This document shows, in pieces, positions 26,190 through 32,638 of a stretch of DNA of 32,638 bases; within the stretch, counting starts at the first letter, position 1; each line of letters begins with the position of its first letter. This stretch comes from Hadesarchaea archaeon (lineage in GTDB: Archaea; Hadarchaeota; Hadarchaeia; Hadarchaeales; Hadarchaeaceae): NCBI GenBank assembly GCA_030616305.1, contig JAUWXQ010000004.1, positions 1-32,638 on the forward strand, given 5' to 3'. The position numbers were made by a program, and so were the translations under genes. The notes beneath the pieces were generated by a model. It made no database searches. It was not told the DNA's origin and saw only the letters and a program-made list of their open reading frames with translations.

Positions 26190-26941
26190 CGTACAAGCGA
26201 ATTATTCCTTGCCTCGACACAAAATATGGGCAACTTGTCAAAGGAGTGCGCTTCAGGAACGTGAAAGAAGTCGGTGACCCAGCTGAGTTTGCCAAGCGTT
26301 ACGAGAAGGACGGGGCGGACGAGTTGGTGCTTCTCGACATCACGGCGACTCCAGAGAACAAGCCAACGTTGCTCGAAGTGGTCCGAAGAGTGTCGAGTGT
26401 GATATCGATCCCGCTAGCAGTTGGTGGAGGCATACGTAGTGTTGACGACGCCAGAGCAGTTTTGGATGCCGGGGCCAGTAAGGTCTCGGTGAATACAGCC
26501 GCTGTCAGGAGACCAGAGCTTATGAGCGAACTCTCCCGCGAATTCGGAAAGGAGAAGACGGTGTGCGCCATCGACGGGAAGAAAATCGGAGAAAACAAGT
26601 GGGAAGTCTGCATCAACGGCGGAATGAAACCCACCGGCATCGACATGATCGAGTGGGCCAAACGCGTTGAATCTCTTGGCGCGGGCGAGATTCTCTACAC
26701 GGGAGTACACACCGACGGAACGCAGGATGGATACGATATCGAAGGCACTCGCGCAATAGCTAAAGCAGTGAGTATTCCAGTAATAGCCTCGGGTGGCGCT
26801 GGCAAACTCGAGCACATTTATGATACATTGACCGCTGGCCGAGCCGATGCTGCTCTTGCTGCAAGCGTCTTCCACTTTGGTACCTACACGGTGAAACAGG
26901 TCAAAGACTATCTTCGTGAGCGAGGAGTGGAGGTGCGATAG
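26189..26941 (+). CDS. hisF: Imidazole glycerol phosphate synthase cyclase subunit (ACG start proposed)
   Basis: In-frame sequence upstream of GTG 26246 encodes (T)YKRIIPCLDTKYGQLVKG, the conserved HisF N-terminus with its catalytic Asp; no ATG/GTG/TTG in frame near it. Confidence 0.88.
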   Translation, partial: TYKRIIPCLDTKYGQLVKGVRFRNVKEVGDPAEFAKRYEKDGADELVLLDITATPENKPTLLEVVRRVSSVISIPLAVGGGIRSVDDARAVLDAGASKVSVNTAAVRRPELMSELSREFGKEKTVCAIDGKKIGENKWEVCINGGMKPTGIDMIEWAKRVESLGAGEILYTGVHTDGTQDGYDIEGTRAIAKAVSIPVIASGGAGKLEHIYDTLTAGRADAALAASVFHFGTYTVKQVKDYLRERGVEVR

Positions 26942-28243
26942 TTGGGGCCATTCAAAATAGTGAAGTTGGGCGATTATCTCCAGAGAGAGTGGGAGTTCCT
27001 GCTAAAACGCTCAGAGCTGGACGTGGATTCCGTCCTACTGCGCGTGGTGAAGATAGTTTCAGACGTTAGAAGGGATGGCGACCGGGCTCTGCTGGACTAC
27101 ACCGCGAGCCTCGATGAGGTAAAACTCAGCGTTGACGAGCTCCGGGTGAGTGAGGCAGAGTTCCGCTCGGCTTACAAGCAACTCGACGCGACGACGGTGA
27201 AGGCGATCAAGGGTGCGGCCGCGGCGATAAAGAAGTTTCACCTCAAGCAGCTACCGCGGGGATGGATGACGCAACTCGGTCCGGGTGTAAAGGCTGGGCA
27301 GCTCGTGCGGCCGCTTGAGAGCGTGGGCGTCTACGTTCCTGGAGGGCTCGCGAGATATCCATCGAGCCTGCTGATGGCGGTGGTTCCGGCGAGGGTGGCA
27401 GGCGTGGAGCGAGTCATCGTCTGCACGCCACCGGGTAAGGACGGGAAAATCGATGCCGCAGTGCTCGTGGCCGCCAAAGTAGCGGGTGTAGATGCGGTGT
27501 TCAAGGTGGGCGGGGCTCAAGCGATAGCGGCAATGGCGTACGGAACAGAGACTGTGCCCAAAGTGGACAAAATTGTTGGCCCCGGAAACGTTTACGTAGC
27601 CTCAGCGAAGCAGTTGGTAGCCCCAAACGTCAACATAGACTTCATTGCTGGTCCAAGTGAGGTTCTCATCATCGCAGACAACTCGGCAGAACCGAGGTTC
27701 GTCACGGCGGACCTCGTCTCACAAGTTGAGCACGACACTAATGCCGCGGCTGTGCTAGTGACAACTTCGGATGAGCTAGCGTCAAAGGTTCAGGGACTCG
27801 CGGAGAAGATGATGGAGGAGAACCCGCGCAGACAAGTGGTGCGCAAGGCGCTGCAGAAGTACGGTCGGATAGTTGTGGTGCGGAACTTGGACGAAGCAAT
27901 CAAATTCGCCAATGCCTATGCCCCCGAGCACCTTGAGCTTATGGTGAAACAACCAAAAGGGGTGCTGAAGCGGATAAAGAACGCGGGAAGCATCTTCGTC
28001 GGTGCTTACTCCCCTGTGGCTGCAGGAGATTTCGCAGTAGGGCCAAACCACATCCTGCCCACCGGTGGCGCGGCCAAGAGGCGTTCCGGCCTTTCAGTGC
28101 TCGATTTTGTCAAGCTCCCAACCGTACAGGAACTCTCCAAACAGGGACTGAAGCGGGTGGCCAAGGTAGCGGAGCGACTGGCGGAGATAGAAGGCCTGCC
28201 GGGGCACGCCCGGAGCATCAAGGAAAGGATGAAGGAGGCGTGA
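26942..28243 (+). CDS. hisD: Histidinol dehydrogenase (TTG start)
   Basis: VGVYVPGGLARYPSSLLMAVVPARVAGV, KIVGPGNVYVASAKQLV, FIAGPSEVLIIAD, SQVEHDTNAAAVLVT. Confidence 0.97.
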   Translation: MGPFKIVKLGDYLQREWEFLLKRSELDVDSVLLRVVKIVSDVRRDGDRALLDYTASLDEVKLSVDELRVSEAEFRSAYKQLDATTVKAIKGAAAAIKKFHLKQLPRGWMTQLGPGVKAGQLVRPLESVGVYVPGGLARYPSSLLMAVVPARVAGVERVIVCTPPGKDGKIDAAVLVAAKVAGVDAVFKVGGAQAIAAMAYGTETVPKVDKIVGPGNVYVASAKQLVAPNVNIDFIAGPSEVLIIADNSAEPRFVTADLVSQVEHDTNAAAVLVTTSDELASKVQGLAEKMMEENPRRQVVRKALQKYGRIVVVRNLDEAIKFANAYAPEHLELMVKQPKGVLKRIKNAGSIFVGAYSPVAAGDFAVGPNHILPTGGAAKRRSGLSVLDFVKLPTVQELSKQGLKRVAKVAERLAEIEGLPGHARSIKERMKEA

Positions 28244-28524
28244 AAATGGGAACGGAGATACTTGACGAAGTGTTTGCCGTCATCGAGGACCGACGCGATA
28301 GACCAAAAGAAGGCTCCTACGTTTCCGGCCTACTCGCGAGCGGCAAGGTGCCGGAGAAGATCGAGGAAGAGGCTGGAGAGCTCATCGAGGCCGGGAAAGG
28401 CGGGAACAGGCAAGCGATAGCGCACGAGGCGGCCGACTTGATCTTCCACGCGATGGTTCTGCTCGCGGCGAAAGGAGTAAAGCTGGAGGAAGTTATGGAG
28501 GAGCTCAGACGGAGACGAGGGTGA
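28240..28524 (+). CDS. hisE: Phosphoribosyl-ATP pyrophosphohydrolase
   Basis: EEEAGELIEAGKGGNRQAIAHEAADLIFHAMVLLA. Confidence 0.93.
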   Translation: MKMGTEILDEVFAVIEDRRDRPKEGSYVSGLLASGKVPEKIEEEAGELIEAGKGGNRQAIAHEAADLIFHAMVLLAAKGVKLEEVMEELRRRRG

Positions 28525-28528
28525 TTGG

Positions 28529-28927
28529 TTGAAACTGGCCCAAGCTAAAGCTCAAGCGATCGTGAAGGCGCTGAAGTTCAAAGATGGTTTTGTCACAGCT
28601 GTGGCTCGTGACTTCAAGACGAAGGAAGTGCTGATGGTAGCGTTGCAAAACGAGCAGGCAGTGCTTAAAACTCTGACCACCGGCCTGATGCACTACTGGA
28701 GCCGATCTCGCCAAAAGCTATGGTTGAAAGGTGAGCAGTCGAGGCACTATCAACGCGTGAAAAGAGTCTGGGTAGATTGCGACGGGGATGCCTTACTGTT
28801 CGATGTCGAGCAGGTGGGCGCCGCTTGTCACGAGGGATACCGCTCATGTTTCTACCGCAAGGTCAAGAGGGGGAAGCTGGTCCGTATTCTAAAGCAGAAG
28901 TTCAGACCAAAAGACGTCTATGGATAG
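28529..28927 (+). CDS. hisI: Phosphoribosyl-AMP cyclohydrolase
   Basis: MHYWSRSRQKLWLKGEQSRHYQRVKRVWVDCDGDALLFDVEQVGAACHEGYRSCFYRK. Confidence 0.96.
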   Translation: MKLAQAKAQAIVKALKFKDGFVTAVARDFKTKEVLMVALQNEQAVLKTLTTGLMHYWSRSRQKLWLKGEQSRHYQRVKRVWVDCDGDALLFDVEQVGAACHEGYRSCFYRKVKRGKLVRILKQKFRPKDVYG

Positions 28928-29828
28928 TGTAGGCGTGGTGAATCTCAGAACGACGGTTTCAGGTGCCTTCAGGCGGAGTTCATCAGCGATCGGCATAGTG
29001 ATCGTGGTGGCCTTCACGGTAATGATACTAAGCACAGCATACCATATGCTGGCGTTCTCTCCAACCGAGTTCGTTGAAAAGCCCGATGTCCAGGAGTACG
29101 AAAACGCGCTAGAAAATATCTCAGTAATGGACGACTGGACGAGAACCCAGTACTATTGGTCACACAACCTAAGAGTCGCTGGAATCTGTGCGGTTGGGAC
29201 ACCTGCGTACTTCGGGTTCAACTCAGTGGTGGCAACTAACTACATGATCGGCATGTCCCTCACTTACTACTACCACCTCTATGGGTCAACGAGCATGTTG
29301 GCGGTCTCGGCCATGTTTTTCATGCACGGCCTGCTTGAGCTTACGGGAATTTACATCATCGCGGCAGTTTCGCTGCGCGTGGCTTGGAACTTATGGAAAG
29401 GCTTGGGGGGCCTGGTGGCAATCACGGGCAAGGAGGGAAAACACTGGTCATGGAAGTTGACAAAATGGGAAAAGCGAGAAATTTGCAAGCACAAGGGCAC
29501 GATAAAACTGTTGTTGAGCGATTTCATCACGCTTTTCGCAATCGGGGCGTTTTTCATATTCCTCGCGGCACCGATAGAGGCATACATCTCCCCAGAGATG
29601 GGGGCCATTTTCTTTGCAACACCGGTACTTGCTGTGGCCTTCCTAGCGGTTGTTGGGCTCATATATGCATACATTGCAGCGCGGGGTTTCAACGCGATGC
29701 GTAGGGATCTGAAGTTTGTCTGGAAGGAGATGAGATTAGCATTCAAGGGGAAATGGCGGCCAGCTCAGCTCTCGTTTTTGATATTCATGATATTCTTTGT
29801 GATGATGTTGCTCCGCATCATGCTTTGA
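28920..29828 (+). CDS. SpoIIM/DUF95-like integral membrane protein
   Basis: FMHGLLELTGIYIIAAVSLRVAWNL motif and multiple TM helices; overlaps hisI by 8 nt. Confidence 0.68.
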   Translation: MDSVGVVNLRTTVSGAFRRSSSAIGIVIVVAFTVMILSTAYHMLAFSPTEFVEKPDVQEYENALENISVMDDWTRTQYYWSHNLRVAGICAVGTPAYFGFNSVVATNYMIGMSLTYYYHLYGSTSMLAVSAMFFMHGLLELTGIYIIAAVSLRVAWNLWKGLGGLVAITGKEGKHWSWKLTKWEKREICKHKGTIKLLLSDFITLFAIGAFFIFLAAPIEAYISPEMGAIFFATPVLAVAFLAVVGLIYAYIAARGFNAMRRDLKFVWKEMRLAFKGKWRPAQLSFLIFMIFFVMMLLRIML

Positions 29829-30900
29829 CTGGGCGCTCAGGGTGGAGTCCTAGCCCTTTCACTCGTATCCGCCCAGGCTGTCCCTGCTGACCCTGAACCT
29901 CGAACTTGACACCTAGAATCTGCTCGACCAGCGCGATATTAGTCAGTGTGTGCGAGGTGAGTTCCGCGCTCGTTATTTCGGAGACGCCTTCGGCCAGCGC
30001 GAGGTAGGGTACGAGCTGGTCGGTGAGGTGGCGGTCGACCGCGCAGCCTGTTTTTAATTGCGCAATCAGACTCTCTGCCGCTTCGCGCCCGACCTGTTCG
30101 GCTGGCTTTCCCAGTTTACCAAGCGAACTCGAACCTAAAATTGCACCGCCCTCTGTTTCGGCCCAGAGTGTTATCCCTGCCCCGGGGCCGAGGTGCGGAT
30201 CTTGGGTCGGTGGGTAGGATTCGGTCTTGATGTGAACCTTGGAATACCCTGCCTTGACCAACGCCATGCTTGCAACGTGCGCCATCCGGGTTGCAATATG
30301 GTCTGGAAGGCGGACGCAGTGGGCCAAGCCAGAGATGCGGACCACCTTTCCGGGTTCGGTGAGCGTGAGCGCATGTAGTTTTTCTATGGGCTCGATGTGG
30401 GCGCGCACAACTCCCCCGCCCTTAGGATAGTGGCCTCTCTGAACACATTCGACCTCCCCTCGGTAGCCCATCTTGCGGAGCGTGGGTAGCGTGACGTTTT
30501 TGAGGAAGTCGATGGGGGGGGCCATTGGATTGTCGGTGCCTCCACGGATTTCGACCTCAACAGGCTTGCGCGCGAAGGCCGCTGCAGGCATCAGAATTTG
30601 TAGGACGAGAGTGGTGCTACCCGCAGTGCCTATGTCGATGTGGTACCTACCCCCCTCTATTATCGTGGGCTCGAATGTCAGCTCGGTTGAGTTGAGCTTT
30701 GCTCCCTCAACTCTGGCGTTCGTGAGTTTTGCAAGCCCCTCGACCCCTCGGAGATGTTGGGGTTGTAAGCCGGGTCTTGCCCTCTTTGCTCGGATGTTAT
30801 AGATATGGATAGGACGCTGGCTGACCGCACCTAGTGCTAGCGCTGTTCGTAATACAGCACCGCCACCTTCACCAACCGCGCCATCTATTTCTATCATCAC
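29818..30900 (-). CDS. rtcA: RNA 3'-terminal phosphate cyclase
   Basis: IDGAVGEGGGAVLRTALALG, NIRAKRARPGLQPQHLRGV, TDQLVPYLALAEG, TSHTLTNIALVEQILG. Confidence 0.96.
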   Translation of the reverse strand: MMIEIDGAVGEGGGAVLRTALALGAVSQRPIHIYNIRAKRARPGLQPQHLRGVEGLAKLTNARVEGAKLNSTELTFEPTIIEGGRYHIDIGTAGSTTLVLQILMPAAAFARKPVEVEIRGGTDNPMAPPIDFLKNVTLPTLRKMGYRGEVECVQRGHYPKGGGVVRAHIEPIEKLHALTLTEPGKVVRISGLAHCVRLPDHIATRMAHVASMALVKAGYSKVHIKTESYPPTQDPHLGPGAGITLWAETEGGAILGSSSLGKLGKPAEQVGREAAESLIAQLKTGCAVDRHLTDQLVPYLALAEGVSEITSAELTSHTLTNIALVEQILGVKFEVQGQQGQPGRIRVKGLGLHPERPVKA

Positions 30901-30953
30901 TGAAGGTTTGACTCCAAGATTAATAAGAATTGGAATGATTATCGTTCGGTACT

Positions 30954-31253
30954 ATGACCGAGTTTCAGTCCCGCGTCCTGAAGCTTGTCTCGACAATTCC
31001 AGTGGGCAATGTTACAACTTACAAAGAGCTTGCCCGAGCTTTGGGCAGACCGCGTGCTCATAGGGCGGTTGCGAACGCTCTGGCCAAAAATCCTCACCTT
31101 GTAAAAATACCCTGCCATCGCGTTGTACGGTCGGACGGTAGGATCGGAGGTTACAAGCTAGGTATCCTGCAGAAGGCAAGACTGCTGGCTGCGGAGAGCG
31201 TCGAGGTCAGAAATAAAAAAGTTGATCTAGCAAGATACATGTTTCACTTCTAA
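30954..31253 (+). CDS. Methylated-DNA-protein cysteine methyltransferase, minimal form
   Basis: VGNVTTYKELARALGRPRAHRAVANALAKNPHLVKIPCHRVVRSDGRIGGY; PCHR active-site Cys present. Confidence 0.92.
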   Translation: MTEFQSRVLKLVSTIPVGNVTTYKELARALGRPRAHRAVANALAKNPHLVKIPCHRVVRSDGRIGGYKLGILQKARLLAAESVEVRNKKVDLARYMFHF

Positions 31254-31262
31254 AAGAGTAAA

Positions 31263-31781
31263 TCATTTGTTTTTTGATAAATTCTTCAACCGCTCAACTG
31301 CCTTGATTTCTCGCATGACCTCAAGCACCACCTTCGGCACTAGATCCTCCCATCTCTCACCTTTGAGCATCCGATTTCGAATTTCCTCCCCCTGGTACTC
31401 TTTGCGTTTGTACGGCGGGGGGGTTCGGACCTCGTACCCTGCTTCCTTGAACAGCCGTTGAACCCAAGGGTTACGCGAATAGACCACTGAAAATTGTGGC
31501 GTTAACGAGACCGCATGAGAAACCCAGGTCGCGTCGTTGTGAACGTCCGGAATCTTCACTATGTGCGTGTGTGAACGGTCTATTCCTACTTCCTCTAATG
31601 CCTTCTCGATCATGAGCACGCGCTCGGCTGCGGTGAAAAGGTTCTCAAGCGTGTGGCCCTCTTGGGAGCTTCCTATCCCTATGATCAGCTCATCGACTTC
31701 TTGGAGGACTTGCTTGATAACCTCGATGTGACCTTTATGAATGGGCTGAAAACGACCAATCATTATCGCCCGCGCCACCAA
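31263..31781 (-). CDS. nadM: Nicotinamide-nucleotide adenylyltransferase
   Basis: ARAIMIGRFQPIHKGHIEVIKQVL; start TTG 31781 (or GTG 31778) preferred over 31928, which lies in the upstream gene. Confidence 0.88.
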   Translation of the reverse strand: MVARAIMIGRFQPIHKGHIEVIKQVLQEVDELIIGIGSSQEGHTLENLFTAAERVLMIEKALEEVGIDRSHTHIVKIPDVHNDATWVSHAVSLTPQFSVVYSRNPWVQRLFKEAGYEVRTPPPYKRKEYQGEEIRNRMLKGERWEDLVPKVVLEVMREIKAVERLKNLSKNK

Positions 31782-31876
31782 ATCACTTCCAAATTGAGAT
31801 GCCTGTTTCAACTTTAAAATAACTCTAGGGTCTATCTTATCCCATCGCCGTCTAAGTTTTCGTCCTGCGCAGGAGG

Positions 31877-32131
31877 CTACTTTTTCTGTCCCTTGCTCTG
31901 TTCGTATTTCTCCCAGCTCTGTCTCCACTCGGGCCTTACCCTACCGAGACGGTCCAAAACCAGCACTCGGATTTCACTCGTAGGCATTTGGTCGCGCGCG
32001 GATTTTTCGATATCGTCAGCGATGCTTGCGGCGACATCGGCGGGCGCTCCAGCTTTTGTGCAGGAGTCAACTATCTTTTGGCGCTGGAAAGGTTCAGCCT
32101 TCCCACTTTTTTTAACGACTTGAATTGCCAC
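31877..32131 (-). CDS. Stand-alone ATP-cone domain protein
   Basis: IQVVKKSGKAEPFQRQKIVDSCTKAGAPADVAASIADDIEK...SEIRVLVLDRLG matches the ATP-cone pattern. Confidence 0.8.
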   Translation of the reverse strand: MAIQVVKKSGKAEPFQRQKIVDSCTKAGAPADVAASIADDIEKSARDQMPTSEIRVLVLDRLGRVRPEWRQSWEKYEQSKGQKK

Positions 32132-32214
32132 TCAACTCCCCAATATCTTAAACTTTCGAACTTAAAAATGAAAACTTTTTCAGCGGAGGCAGTATAGTAG
32201 GGTGGGTGCGTAGC

Positions 32215-32638
32215 ATGCAGATGTCAGATGCCAGACGGGGGAAGGCAACGCCGGAAATGAAAGCTGTTGCGAAAGCTGAGAAAAAGCCAATTAAATTCAT
32301 TTTAAACAGCGTCTTGGCGGGCAGGCTGATCATCCCGCGGAATGTCAAACGAAAAAACGTTGAGGTCAGGGGGATAGGCGAGGGTCTATCCACAAAGGTC
32401 AATGCTAACGTTGGAACATCCCCTGATTACGTGAACTTGAAGGAGGAACTCAAGAAGGCAAAAATTGCCGTGGAGTATGGTGCGGATGCGGTGATGGACC
32501 TCAGCGTTGGGGGTGATATCAACGAGATAAGGCGCCGGATTCTCCGTGCTGTAAGGGTTCCGGTTGGTACAGTGCCGATTTATCAAGCTGGAATCAAAGC
32601 CACGAAACGCGGCAGTGTGGTGGACATGACAACCGACG
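32215..32638 (+). CDS. thiC: Phosphomethylpyrimidine synthase ThiC, N-terminal part (runs off the right edge)
   Basis: Open frame from ATG 32215: KVNANVGTSPDYVNLKEELKKAKIAVEYGADAVMDLSVGGDINEIRRRILRAVRVPVGTVPIYQA. Confidence 0.95.
   Translation, partial: MQMSDARRGKATPEMKAVAKAEKKPIKFILNSVLAGRLIIPRNVKRKNVEVRGIGEGLSTKVNANVGTSPDYVNLKEELKKAKIAVEYGADAVMDLSVGGDINEIRRRILRAVRVPVGTVPIYQAGIKATKRGSVVDMTTD

Noticed and set aside
32132-32214. Possible TPP riboswitch upstream of thiC
   Set aside because: The gap is only about 80 nt including promoter-like sequence, and no TPP aptamer motif was recognised.

Overview
Archaeal chromosomal window with mid-range GC. It opens with the 5' end of a 16S rRNA gene (minus strand) and ends inside thiC. 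The plus and minus strands carry mostly full-length, tightly packed genes. Main blocks: (i) PRC-barrel protein, gamma-carbonic-anhydrase-like protein, radical SAM protein and MoaE; (ii) a divergent TBP followed by a translationally coupled ThiI-like/AroA-like pair, both of which have lost hallmark catalytic motifs while the ORFs stay intact; (iii) a split type IV pilus locus. Its plus-strand half is an operon of seven prepilin-like genes, two with LamG-like domains, plus a membrane protein. Its minus-strand half has a prepilin peptidase, three small pilins, two TadC/GspF-type membrane proteins and a TadA-type ATPase, with a divergent HTH protein; (iv) thermosome, pyruvoyl arginine decarboxylase, AMP phosphorylase and an Lrp regulator; (v) a histidine operon (hisC-G-A-B-F-D-E-I) without hisH, whose hisF appears to start at a non-canonical ACG; (vi) rtcA, a minimal MGMT, nadM, an ATP-cone protein and thiC. 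The strongest candidates for something undescribed are the ThiI-like/AroA-like pseudoenzyme pair at 3649-6065 and the LamG-bearing pilin operon at 6116-10993. No CRISPR array, transposon, tRNA or prophage was recognised. All family calls come from reading translated motifs; no database search was run.
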